64,000 nt of DNA from contig CAZQTW010000006.1 in assembly GCA_964596165.1 (NCBI GenBank), positions 1 through 64,000 on the forward strand, in the 5' to 3' direction. Under the pieces are notes generated by a model. That model had not been told where the DNA came from. It saw nothing but the letters and a program-made list of their open reading frames with translations, and did not search any database. Position numbers and translations under genes: made by a program. The DNA comes from CAYUQT01 sp964596165. GTDB taxonomy: Bacteria > Planctomycetota > Phycisphaerae > UBA1845 > JAFGLZ01. Below are positions 50,307 to 58,998 of the stretch, one piece after another (position 1 is the stretch's first letter; each line of letters opens with the position of its first letter).

Positions 50307-51641
50307 TCACACCTCCGGCAGGACGTACGGGGCGCGGTAGGTTTTGGTCAACATCGCGCACGCCTGCGGATCGTCGACGATCCGCTCCTTTTCGACATCC
50401 CAGTGAATCTTGCGGCCCACGCGATAGGCGATGTTGCCCAGATGCGGCGCCAGGGTGGCGCGGTGGCCCTCCTCGGGGTTGGAGTTCGGCTCTTTGCGGG
50501 TTCGCATGCAGTCAAGGAAGTTGCGGATGTGTTTGGCGCTGAGCAGGGCCGGCATGTCGCCGCTCTTGCGAGGTGTGCCGACGGTCTTCGGGGCCATGCG
50601 GTCGCCGTCCGGCATGATCTGGAACCCGCCGCGGTCCACAAACATCGCGCCTTTGGTGCCGTGGACGATGATGCCCCATCGCGTCCCCTCCGGAAAATAG
50701 GCGCTGCCGTCGCGGATGGCGAACTCGCAGGTCCAGCCGGGGTATTCCCAGAGCACATTGAGCGTGTCCGGTACGTCAAAGTAGTCCCAGGGCTCGACGG
50801 CGAACTTGCCGCCCACCGCCACGGCTGACAGCGGAGCACTAGCGTTCATCAGCCACTGGATCGTCCCGAGCTGGTGGACGCCCAGGTCGGTAACGTGACC
50901 ACCGGCGTAGTCCCAGAAGAACCGGTGGGCGCCGGAACACCGCACCGAATCGTAGGGGCGCAGGGGCGCGGGGCCAAGCCATAGGTCCCAGTTCAGCGCC
51001 GGGGGAATCGGCTCGTTTTCGGGTTTGCGGACGCCGGGAGTTCGGTTGACGGTATTCCACGTGCGGACGTGGCTGACACGGCCCAGGCCGCCGGATTGGA
51101 TCAACTCGGCCGCCTGAGCATACGTTTCGCCGCTCCGTTGCTGCGTGCCGACCTGCACGACCCGCTTGTGCTTGCGGGCGGCCTCGATGACCCGTCGTCC
51201 CTCGGCGACCACGTGCGTCATGGGTTTTTCCGTATAGACATCCTTGCCCGCCTGGCAGGCCTGGATGGTGATGATGGCGTGCCAGTGGTCGGGTGTCGCG
51301 ATAAAAACACCATCGATGTCCTTGCGGTCGAGGACGCGGCGGTAGTCCTGAACCAGCTCGGCTTTGTCCTCCGTATGCTTGCGTGCGGCGGCCCCACGGT
51401 CGAGGTGAACGTCGCAGATCACCGGCACCTCGACGTTCGGCTCCTTCAGCAGTGTTGTCAGGTTGAATGTCCCTTGTCCGGCCACTCCGATGAAGGCGAA
51501 CCGCAATCGCTCATTGGCGCCGAGGACGGCGCCGGAGGCAGGCCTCGCTCTTGCCATCAGGGCCGTGCCCGCCAAACCGGCCGTCGCCTGCCCAGTGGAT
51601 GCGAGAAACTGACGCCGATTGATGCCGTGCCGCTCTGCCAT
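50307..51641 (-). CDS. Tat-exported Gfo/Idh/MocA family oxidoreductase
   Basis: A 444-residue oxidoreductase with a twin-arginine signal (NRRQFLASTGQATAGLAG). The NAD(P)-binding Rossmann start reads RFAFIGVAGQGTFNL. EKPMTHVVAEG carries the conserved EKP lysine, and GGHVTDLGVHQLGTIQWLM the HxxD-like catalytic region. It would oxidise or epimerise a sugar in the periplasm with tightly bound cofactor; Tat export of a folded, cofactor-loaded protein fits. ATG 51641 has GGAGG at 7 bases. It is divergent from the next gene. Confidence 0.92.
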   Translation of the reverse strand: MAERHGINRRQFLASTGQATAGLAGTALMARARPASGAVLGANERLRFAFIGVAGQGTFNLTTLLKEPNVEVPVICDVHLDRGAAARKHTEDKAELVQDYRRVLDRKDIDGVFIATPDHWHAIITIQACQAGKDVYTEKPMTHVVAEGRRVIEAARKHKRVVQVGTQQRSGETYAQAAELIQSGGLGRVSHVRTWNTVNRTPGVRKPENEPIPPALNWDLWLGPAPLRPYDSVRCSGAHRFFWDYAGGHVTDLGVHQLGTIQWLMNASAPLSAVAVGGKFAVEPWDYFDVPDTLNVLWEYPGWTCEFAIRDGSAYFPEGTRWGIIVHGTKGAMFVDRGGFQIMPDGDRMAPKTVGTPRKSGDMPALLSAKHIRNFLDCMRTRKEPNSNPEEGHRATLAPHLGNIAYRVGRKIHWDVEKERIVDDPQACAMLTKTYRAPYVLPEV

Positions 51642-51876
51642 GTTTGAGCCTCCTTCTAGGGTTCTCACCGTGGGATTGATACTCATACACCGATCAGGCC
51701 GACGCCACAAGCCGTCTGAAGCAGACCCCATTCGATCGACCGTTGACCCCTCGAAGCGGCAGCCGCCTTGGCGTATCATTCTCTCGGCCGTTGCGTTCGC
51801 GATCGGGATTACACCGCAAGAACTCGTTCGTTGAAACCGCTGATCGGAAGATACACCCTACACGTCGGAGACGGAC

Positions 51877-53205
51877 ATGCGAGATCCGAACCCCACACGA
51901 CGTGAATTCATCCGGCAAGCAGGCAACCTGGCCGCGATGCCCATGTTATTGTCGCCGGCCGCAAGCGCACCGGCCGAGGAAAGGCCGAAGCAGGATTGGC
52001 GGATGATGCGGACCGACCCGGCTATCGAGTTGATCCGCGGACAACCCGATCTCGACAAGGTGCTCGGGCTCTTCCCCCGCCTGAAGGGAGAGCCGGCCTT
52101 CGATCCGCAAGAGATCGCGGGGCATGTGGAACGGCTACGAACGGTACCCGAGGTCACTACGGGGCACCCGTTTCTGGACCTGTCGGTGAAGGTAGGGCTT
52201 GCCCATATCGACGCCACGTTCCGCGGCGACCACCCCAAGTACGGCGTCGGCGCTTACGCGAAGGACGAACACGATGGATTCCCACCGACGATCATCGCGG
52301 CCGTCGACGCCCTGTCGGCCTGGGGTATGAGCGTCCGGGCCGTTCAGTTGTTTCACTACTGGTTGGGCAACTTCGTCAGGGAGGACGGGACGCTCAAGTA
52401 TTACGGTCCGTCCATTGCCGAATATGGCCAACTGCTCCACACGGCCGCCCTTCTGATCGAGCGTGCCGGCACCGCCGGCTGGTGGGATGACGGATTCAAG
52501 GCCCTGGACCGGATCGCCGAACACCTTCTCCGACTTCGCGCCGTCGCCAAGGACGATGGCTTGATCTCAGGGGTCCCGGAGGCCGACACCCGCAAGGACA
52601 CGGCCAAGTACTTTCATAACAACGCATGGGTAGTGAAGGGCCTTCGACGATGGGCGGACGTATGTGAGCGACAGAAGGCTTCACCATCGACGCCTATCGA
52701 GACCATACGCAAGACGGCCACTGCCTTGGCGGACGACACGCTCCGCGCGATCCGGAAGACGTGGCCACAAGACGCATCGGATTGGTGGCTGCCGCCGCGA
52801 GTGGAACCCCTCAAGAGGCCCAACAGCCTGACGGACACGACCGATGCCTCGTACACGAACTATCGCTACTGGCCTGAACTGCTATCGAGCGGCCTGCTGC
52901 CGCCCGACATGGCGAACAGGGTCGTCAACGCGAGGCTGTCGGCCGGTGGGCAGTTCTGTGGCATGACGCGATTCTCCCGCCACCTCGACGACTGGCCTCT
53001 TGCAGACTATCTGTATGCGCTATGGTCCCTGGGGCGAAGGAATGACTTCCTGCTCAGTCTGTATGGCCACGTGGCGTATCATCAAGCCGAAGGTCACCTG
53101 ACGGCCTACGAACAGGTGACGTTTCCGCCGGGCCGACGGGTGGCCGAGTATTGCCTGCCCTGTCAGTTGGTTGCGGCGAGGGCGGCACGGCTGCTCGTGA
53201 AATGA
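51877..53205 (+). CDS. Tat-exported helical-barrel protein, probable glycosidase/lyase-like
   Basis: A 442-residue protein with a Tat signal (TRREFIRQAGNLAAMPMLL). The remainder is helical with regularly spaced aromatic motifs (DGFPPTIIAAVDALSAWGM, LKYYGPSIAEYGQLLHTAAL, YRYWPELLSSGLL, DWPLADYLYALWSLG). This suits an (alpha/alpha)6 toroid as in glycoside hydrolases and polysaccharide lyases. I do not recognise a family signature. It sits beside the Tat-exported oxidoreductase, suggesting a shared sugar substrate. The ATG 51877 ribosome binding site is GGAGA. Confidence 0.6.
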   Translation: MRDPNPTRREFIRQAGNLAAMPMLLSPAASAPAEERPKQDWRMMRTDPAIELIRGQPDLDKVLGLFPRLKGEPAFDPQEIAGHVERLRTVPEVTTGHPFLDLSVKVGLAHIDATFRGDHPKYGVGAYAKDEHDGFPPTIIAAVDALSAWGMSVRAVQLFHYWLGNFVREDGTLKYYGPSIAEYGQLLHTAALLIERAGTAGWWDDGFKALDRIAEHLLRLRAVAKDDGLISGVPEADTRKDTAKYFHNNAWVVKGLRRWADVCERQKASPSTPIETIRKTATALADDTLRAIRKTWPQDASDWWLPPRVEPLKRPNSLTDTTDASYTNYRYWPELLSSGLLPPDMANRVVNARLSAGGQFCGMTRFSRHLDDWPLADYLYALWSLGRRNDFLLSLYGHVAYHQAEGHLTAYEQVTFPPGRRVAEYCLPCQLVAARAARLLVK

Positions 53206-53361
53206 CCAGTGGATGACGAGCGGCACCGGACGGTCGTCAGGATTTGCAGTCCCTGCGGAACCGGACCCCGATCAAAACACGTGTGAGCTACCGCGGCGGC
53301 GTGCCTCAATCCGATCCGGCCGCGTGCCTGACATCCAGACTCTGATAGTCTACCGCCGGAT

Positions 53362-54396
53362 TCACTCCTCCGGATACAGCAACACCTTGATCTCCTTCTT
53401 GGCCAGCACGCTCTGGAAGGCCTCTTCCCAACGGCTGATAGGCAGGCGATTCGTAATGAGCGGCCGCAGGTCCACGAGATTCTGGCCGAGGAAACGCAAG
53501 GTGCGTTCCCAAGTCTGCCACGTGTGGCACATCGAACCCTGGAGGCGCACCTGCTTGATGACCACCTTGTCGAGGTCGAATTGCAGGGGCTTGCCGAGGA
53601 TACCCACCTGCGTGTACTGCCCCATCTTCCTAACGAGGTCGAGGCAAAGGGTGGCTGATGCGGGCGCGCCGGAGCACTCGAACACCACGTCGGCCCCATG
53701 GCCATGCGTGAGATCGCGAATAGCGGCCTTGGCGTCCTCCGTCTCTACGTCTATGGTGCGATCAGCACCGAGTCTGCGCGCGACGGCCATCCGGCTCGCG
53801 TCGCCGGTCGTTCCCAACAGGGCGACCTTCGCGCCGCGAGTCTTCGCCAGGATGGAACACATGATGCCGATCGGGCCCGGTCCGGAGACGACGACCCAGT
53901 CGCCCGGTTCGATGAGCGTGAGTTCAACGACCGCCTGAAGGGCACAGGCGAACGGCTCACAGAGCGCGCCCGTCTGGTCATCCATGTCGTTGGGCAACGG
54001 CAAGACGATTTCCTGCCGCACGCAACAGTACTGGGCGAAACCCCCGTTCATCCCGCTGCCGACGGCGGACCGATCCACGCAGAAGAACGGTGCGCCGATC
54101 TGGCAATACCGGCAGTTCCCGCAGAGCTTTCCGGCCGACGGGTTTACGGTCACCCGGTCCCCCACGTTGAGGCGAGCGACCCCAGGTCCCACCTCGGCAA
54201 TGACTCCGCAGAGTTCGTGGCCAAGGATTACCGGCGGCTTGATCACATACTCGCTCTTGTAGATGTGAATGTCGGTCCCGCATACGCCGGCATTCTTCAC
54301 TTCGATGACCACGTGGCCGGGCCCGGCCTTGGGCTCGGGCACATCCATGTATTCCACGTTTCCCGGCTCAGGACGCGTTTTGACGACTGCTTTCAC
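53362..54396 (-). CDS. zinc-dependent medium-chain alcohol/polyol dehydrogenase
   Basis: A 344-residue MDR enzyme of the threonine/sorbitol dehydrogenase type. Catalytic zinc: GVCGTDIHIYKSE and GHELCGVIAEVGPGV. Structural zinc: CGNCRYCQIGAPFFC. NAD-binding: VVSGPGPIGIMCSILAK. It oxidises a secondary alcohol of a sugar or hydroxyacid. The start is GTG 54396 with GGAG upstream. It is the last gene of the catabolic operon, 200 bases after the isocitrate-lyase-family gene. Confidence 0.9.
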   Translation of the reverse strand: MKAVVKTRPEPGNVEYMDVPEPKAGPGHVVIEVKNAGVCGTDIHIYKSEYVIKPPVILGHELCGVIAEVGPGVARLNVGDRVTVNPSAGKLCGNCRYCQIGAPFFCVDRSAVGSGMNGGFAQYCCVRQEIVLPLPNDMDDQTGALCEPFACALQAVVELTLIEPGDWVVVSGPGPIGIMCSILAKTRGAKVALLGTTGDASRMAVARRLGADRTIDVETEDAKAAIRDLTHGHGADVVFECSGAPASATLCLDLVRKMGQYTQVGILGKPLQFDLDKVVIKQVRLQGSMCHTWQTWERTLRFLGQNLVDLRPLITNRLPISRWEEAFQSVLAKKEIKVLLYPEE

Positions 54397-54552
54397 GGTA
54401 TTGGCTCCTTCATCTCACTGGGCCCTGTCACACGAGAGCCCGGACAAGACCTTTGCACCGGCGCAAGAATGCCTTGGCTCAATGGAAAAGGGAAGATTTC
54501 AGTCAGGCCTTCGCCGTCTTCTCTGTTCGCAGACCAGACGCCAGGTTGTTCT

Positions 54553-54588
54553 TCTGCGTCTTTGCGCCTCTGCGCCTTTGCGTTTCTC
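54553..54588 (+). repeat. CTxTGCGxCT-type short tandem element
   Basis: The region is built of imperfect copies of CT(T/C)TGCGCCT, which in frame read CVFAPLRLCV. This widespread intergenic element is often mis-annotated as a small protein. A shorter related piece is at 60255-60272 (TTCTTTGTGCCTCCGCGC). Confidence 0.5.
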
Positions 54589-54596
54589 TTCTTGTA

Positions 54597-55463
54597 TCAG
54601 CCGGTGCCGAAGCGACTATCCAAGTCGCGGAAATGGTCCAGACGGACGGCCTCCGTGAACTGGGAATAGGTCAGCATCCGATCCGCCAGGGCCTGCGAGG
54701 TGCCGCTTCGCTTCAATTCGGCGAGCGTATCGCATATCGCCCGGGAGGCCGTCAGCAGGGTGGACAACGGATAGACGGCGACGGCGAATCCTATCTGCTT
54801 CAGCTCGGCCGGTGTCAGTTTCGCCGTCTCGTTGCCTTCGACCATGCTGATGACCAGTGGGCCCTCGACCGCGCGCGCCACCGCCCGGGCATCGTCGACC
54901 CGTTTGATGGCATCTACGAAGATCAGGTCGACCCCCGTCTCACGGTAGCGGCGTGCACGCGCGATGGCTTCGTCCACGCCGGCGGCCGCCAGGGCATCCG
55001 TCCGACCGATGATCAACAGATCATCCTTACCGCGAGAAGCGACGGCACACTCCAGGCGATGCACCATCTCTTCGACCGCAACCAGCTTCACACCGGCCAT
55101 ATGCCCGCATCGTTTGGGAACGATTTGATCCTCAATGTGGATCGCGGCAACACCGGCTTGCACGTATTCTTTCACGGTGCGCTCGATATTCGCAGGCCCT
55201 CCGTAGCCCGTATCCGCATCGGCGATGATGGGGATATTCACCGCGCGGACCATGTCCCGCGCATGTGTCGTCATCTCGGTCTGGGTCAACAATCCGATGT
55301 CCGGACAGCCCAGACGGGCTGCCGTCGCGCCGAAGCCCGTCATATAGATGGCCGGAAAACCCGACTGCTCGATGAGGCGGGCCGTTAGTGCGTCGGGCGC
55401 CCCCGGGGCCATCACAAGGTCTTTTCCGTCGAGCAGTTTGGTCAGCGCGGTTGCAGGGCTCAC
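54597..55463 (-). CDS. isocitrate lyase / PEP mutase superfamily enzyme
   Basis: A 288-residue TIM barrel. Motifs: VMAPGAPDALTARLIEQSGF, IYMTGFGATAARLG, the metal-site IADADTGYG, IHIEDQIVPKRCGH (K-R-C-G-H loop of lyase members), and IIGRTDALAA. The KRCGH loop suggests C-C lyase activity (2-methylisocitrate, oxaloacetate or 2,3-dimethylmalate type) rather than a mutase. The substrate is unknown; in this operon it may cleave a sugar-derived 2-oxo acid. The start is GTG 55463 with GGAGGT. Confidence 0.88.
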   Translation of the reverse strand: MSPATALTKLLDGKDLVMAPGAPDALTARLIEQSGFPAIYMTGFGATAARLGCPDIGLLTQTEMTTHARDMVRAVNIPIIADADTGYGGPANIERTVKEYVQAGVAAIHIEDQIVPKRCGHMAGVKLVAVEEMVHRLECAVASRGKDDLLIIGRTDALAAAGVDEAIARARRYRETGVDLIFVDAIKRVDDARAVARAVEGPLVISMVEGNETAKLTPAELKQIGFAVAVYPLSTLLTASRAICDTLAELKRSGTSQALADRMLTYSQFTEAVRLDHFRDLDSRFGTG

Positions 55464-55522
55464 GCTACGGTTACCTCCGCCGGCTCGTCACCGCTTCTCA
55501 AGAAGGCTGACCATGCCGGTAC

Positions 55523-57130
55523 CTATCGAAACATCCCATAGAGCGTCAGCATGACGATCACGAGGGCGAGCGCCAAGAGCCGGGGATCGCTCAGCCCAAC
55601 GATCCGCCCCCGACGCAGGGCGAGCAGCGGATTGGACCAACACAGCCCCTCGACCTGCCGGGGGGTCGGCGCAGGACCCATCAGGCTCACCCCCACGAAC
55701 AGTAACGAGCAAAGACAGAACAGCCACCAGGCCTGCATCATGAATGGGATACCCCATCGATCCGTAATGACGCGAGCGTTGCCGATCAGCGGGAAGTCGA
55801 AGGCAAAGACGACCGCCCCCACGGCGAAGCCGCAGACCAGCGTGGTAAGCGCGGCCCTGCCCGTACCCCGCTTCCAGAAGACGCCCCAGAGAAACACGGT
55901 GGTAATCGGCGGCGCGAGGCAGGCAATCATCTGATTGATGCCGGCGAAGATGCTCTCGAACTTGCCGCCTTGCGTCGACCAGATCATCGCCAGAACCATG
56001 ACCAGGCACGCCGTGACCCGGCCGACCAGGACCAGCGTCCGGTCGGAGGTGCTCGGGCGAAGGCGTTGAACGATGTCGATGCTGACGAGGGTGCTGGCGC
56101 TGTTCAGCGCCCCGGCGATGGTGCTCATCAGCGCCGCCAACAAGCCCGCGGCCACCAGACCCTTCAGGCCAACGGGAACAAGCTCATTGACCAGCACGGG
56201 CAGCGTCTGGTTGGGCTGGCTTCCGATTCGCTCCCGGAACAGGACATAGCCGAGTACGCCGGGCAAGACCATGAAGAAGACGGGCAGGATCTTGATGAAG
56301 CCGGCGAAAATCGGCCCGAGTTGGGCGTCGCGCTCGGTCTTCGCCCCGAGCACGCGCTGGACGATCGTCTGATCGGCGCACCAATACCAGATGCCCAGCA
56401 CCGGATATCCGAGCACGACCGCATACCATGCGAGTCCCCCGCCCCGATGGACCATGCTCAGTTGCTCGGGTTTGACCGCGGACTTGAGTTGGGCGTAGCT
56501 GTGAATGCCGTGCTCCGGGAGCCCCAGAACGGCCAGCACCGTGACCAGCACCGCGCCGAACAGGAGAATGACCGTCTGGATCGATTCGGTTATGACGACG
56601 GCCATCAGGCCGCCCAACACGGTGTAGGCGGCGGTCAACACGGACACGATGACGATCGACGCCACCATGCTGACTCCGAAGAACTGCTCGAACACGACGG
56701 CTCCCGCGTAAAGGCTCATGCCGATGTGGATGAAGAGCGCCCCCACGATGGCCATGAACGCCAGGAATGCCCGAGACGCCGCGCCGTACCGTTTCTCCAG
56801 ATACTCCGGAAGCGTGGAGACCCGGTTGTGAAAGTAGAAGGGCGCAAAGACCAGTCCGAGCAGAATGAGGCAGAACGCGGCCATCCATTCGAAATTGCCG
56901 AAGACCAGTCCCGCGTCGTATCCCGCCGCCGCCAGACCCACCAGATGAACAGTGGAGATGTTGGTGGCGAACAGGGCCAAACCGATCATGCCCCAACCGA
57001 GGGACCGACCGGCCAGGAAGTACTCGCTGCCACTGGACACATGGCGGCGCCCCACCACGATCCCGATGGCCACAATGCCGACCAGGTACAGAACGATAAC
57101 CGCAAGGTCAATGCGGCCGATGTTCAGCAA
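55523..57130 (-). CDS. sodium:solute symporter (SSS family)
   Basis: A 535-residue LeuT-fold transporter with about 13-14 helices. Recognised by EYFLAGRSLGWGMIGLALFA, TNISTVHLVGLAAAGYDAG, and MSTIAGALNSASTLVSIDIV in the helix-8 Na+-site region. The sugar-symporter-like sequence WYWCADQTIVQRVLGAK is SGLT-type. It is probably the operon's sugar or sugar-acid uptake system. The start is TTG 57130 with AAGGGA upstream. It is 55 bases after the SDR gene. Confidence 0.92.
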   Translation of the reverse strand: MLNIGRIDLAVIVLYLVGIVAIGIVVGRRHVSSGSEYFLAGRSLGWGMIGLALFATNISTVHLVGLAAAGYDAGLVFGNFEWMAAFCLILLGLVFAPFYFHNRVSTLPEYLEKRYGAASRAFLAFMAIVGALFIHIGMSLYAGAVVFEQFFGVSMVASIVIVSVLTAAYTVLGGLMAVVITESIQTVILLFGAVLVTVLAVLGLPEHGIHSYAQLKSAVKPEQLSMVHRGGGLAWYAVVLGYPVLGIWYWCADQTIVQRVLGAKTERDAQLGPIFAGFIKILPVFFMVLPGVLGYVLFRERIGSQPNQTLPVLVNELVPVGLKGLVAAGLLAALMSTIAGALNSASTLVSIDIVQRLRPSTSDRTLVLVGRVTACLVMVLAMIWSTQGGKFESIFAGINQMIACLAPPITTVFLWGVFWKRGTGRAALTTLVCGFAVGAVVFAFDFPLIGNARVITDRWGIPFMMQAWWLFCLCSLLFVGVSLMGPAPTPRQVEGLCWSNPLLALRRGRIVGLSDPRLLALALVIVMLTLYGMFR

Positions 57131-57185
57131 AGTCGGTTCCCTTCTCGAACCCGGGCCGGCACCGCGGACGGCCCCGTGCGGTTCG

Positions 57186-57956
57186 TCACCGGCGATAGCC
57201 CAGTGGCGCGCCGCCGTCGGGGCATATCACCTGCCCCGTAATGAAAGAGGCCTCATCCGAGGCGAGGAAGGCGCAGACCTCGCCGATCTCCTCGATGGTC
57301 GCCATCCTGCCCAGCGGGTGCCACGAGTCCACCATCTTCAGGGCGGCCTGTGGGTCGTACTGAGTGTTGGCCCATTCCTGCATAAGCGGCGTCATCACCC
57401 CCGCCGGGCAAACGGCATTGACTCGAACGCCCTCGGGCGCCAGGTCCAGGGCCAGCGCCCGGGTCAGGCCGATCTGTCCGGCCTTCGTCGACACGTAGCT
57501 CGGGGCGGCGGCCTGCCCGATCAGGGCGACCTCGCTGGACATGTTGATGATATTCCCGCGGGTCTTGCGAAGATGCGGCACGGCGAACTTGCAGCCCATG
57601 AACGTGCTCGTCAGGTTCAGACGGAGGAGTCGCTCATAGTCGGCGACGCTCGTCTGTTCGATCGTCATCGTCGGCGGATGCCAACCCGCGTTATTGACGA
57701 TGCAGTCGAGCCGGCCGAACCGTTCCGCGGTCCCGTCGATGAGCAGCCGCATGTCCGATTCGCTGGTTACATCGCATCGAACGAACGTCGCGGTGTGCCC
57801 CTGGCGGACCAATTCCGCTTCGGCAGCCTTGCCGTCCTGTTCGCCGCGGGAAGCAATGACGACCGAGCAGCCATGCCCGGCAAACACCTTCGCACAGCCG
57901 AATCCGATCCCCTTGGAGCCACCCGTGATAATGGCCACTCTGCCTCGTAGTTTCAT
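57186..57956 (-). CDS. short-chain dehydrogenase/reductase
   Basis: A 256-residue classical SDR. The cofactor loop is AIITGGSKGIGFGCAKVFAG, then VNNAGWHPP, catalytic Ser in NMSSEVAL, and Tyr/Lys in SYVSTKAGQIG. It is probably a sugar or hydroxyacid dehydrogenase in the catabolic operon. It overlaps the amidohydrolase stop by 4 bases (57953-57956) and follows AGAGG. Confidence 0.93.
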   Translation of the reverse strand: MKLRGRVAIITGGSKGIGFGCAKVFAGHGCSVVIASRGEQDGKAAEAELVRQGHTATFVRCDVTSESDMRLLIDGTAERFGRLDCIVNNAGWHPPTMTIEQTSVADYERLLRLNLTSTFMGCKFAVPHLRKTRGNIINMSSEVALIGQAAAPSYVSTKAGQIGLTRALALDLAPEGVRVNAVCPAGVMTPLMQEWANTQYDPQAALKMVDSWHPLGRMATIEEIGEVCAFLASDEASFITGQVICPDGGAPLGYRR

Positions 57957-58792
57957 GGCTGCCTCTCCAGGTGATACCATCGAACCGCATTGTTGCCGAA
58001 GATGTCCTTCTGCTCGGCTTCGCTGAGAGCGGCCAGATTCTCCGTCAAGGCCCCGACCACCCGCTCATAGCTGCCGGCCAACAGACAGACCGGCCAATCA
58101 CTTCCAAACAGGACTCGCTGCGTCCCGAAGCACTCGATCACATGCCGGATGTAACGAGCAAGATCCTGAGGAGTCCATCGCTGCCAATCAGCCTCGGTAA
58201 TCATGCCGGAGAGTTTGCAGGCGACGTTAGGACATCGCGACAAAGCGGCGATGCCGCCGGCCCAGTCATCCCAACCGTGTTTCGCGATGTTCGGCTTGGC
58301 GATGTGATCGACGATCAAGGGAAGATCGGGAAACCGCTTGGCCACCTCGAGCGAGGCGGCCAGGTGCGCCGGGCGAATCAACAGGTCATACGGGAGGCCT
58401 CGGGCGGCCAGACGGCCCAGCCCGTGCTGCACGTCGGAACGGAGCAGCCAGTTCGGGTCGGCCTCGTCGTGCACCTGATGCCGGATGCCAACCAGCCTGC
58501 CGCGGGCGCATAGTTCATCGACCGCCGCGCCCGCGGCCGGATCGGTCAGATCCACCCAACCTACGACGCCGGCGATGAACGGATGCCGGGCCGACAGATC
58601 GAGAAACCAGCGTGTCTCCTCCAGCGAGCCGATGGTCTGTACGAGAACGGTGCGGTCGATCCGGTTCCGAACCAGCAACGGTTTCAGGTCCTCGGGTCCG
58701 TAGTCGCGATGCAGCACGCCAAGCTCGGGACTCATCCAGACATAGTCATAGCGCCCGATCCGCCAAAAATGATGATGTGCGTCGATTCGCAT
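57953..58792 (-). CDS. amidohydrolase_2 family, fuconolactonase-like
   Basis: A 279-residue TIM-barrel hydrolase with the start MRIDAHHHFWRIGRYDYVWM, the hallmark of the L-fuconolactonase/L-rhamnono-lactonase group. The pattern ends in FGSDWPVCLLAGSYE, another hallmark with the catalytic Asp. It would hydrolyse a sugar lactone to the aldonate after the dehydrogenase step. ATG 58792 (with HHHFW) is preferred to the in-frame start at 58834. It is the first gene of the operon and divergent from the sialidase-fold gene. Confidence 0.9.
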   Translation of the reverse strand: MRIDAHHHFWRIGRYDYVWMSPELGVLHRDYGPEDLKPLLVRNRIDRTVLVQTIGSLEETRWFLDLSARHPFIAGVVGWVDLTDPAAGAAVDELCARGRLVGIRHQVHDEADPNWLLRSDVQHGLGRLAARGLPYDLLIRPAHLAASLEVAKRFPDLPLIVDHIAKPNIAKHGWDDWAGGIAALSRCPNVACKLSGMITEADWQRWTPQDLARYIRHVIECFGTQRVLFGSDWPVCLLAGSYERVVGALTENLAALSEAEQKDIFGNNAVRWYHLERQP

Positions 58793-58998
58793 GGTCGCCC
58801 TGTCGGCCGGTCGGGGCGCCGTTTCCCGCGGCACGCGGCCCGGATGCGGCGCAGAGACACGCGCCGCCGACGGCTGATGTCCGCCCGACTTGCGAGTATG
58901 CTATCATAAGTCCGTCGTTTGCCAACCGCGATTGGAATCGCATGAACGACCGACGAAAAGAAGAACGAGCAAGGGTTCGACATGGCCGGAGATTCGAC

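Noticed and set aside
55970..57241. A 423-codon plus-strand frame
   Set aside because: It lies opposite the SSS symporter and is an Asp/Gln/His/Arg-rich shadow.
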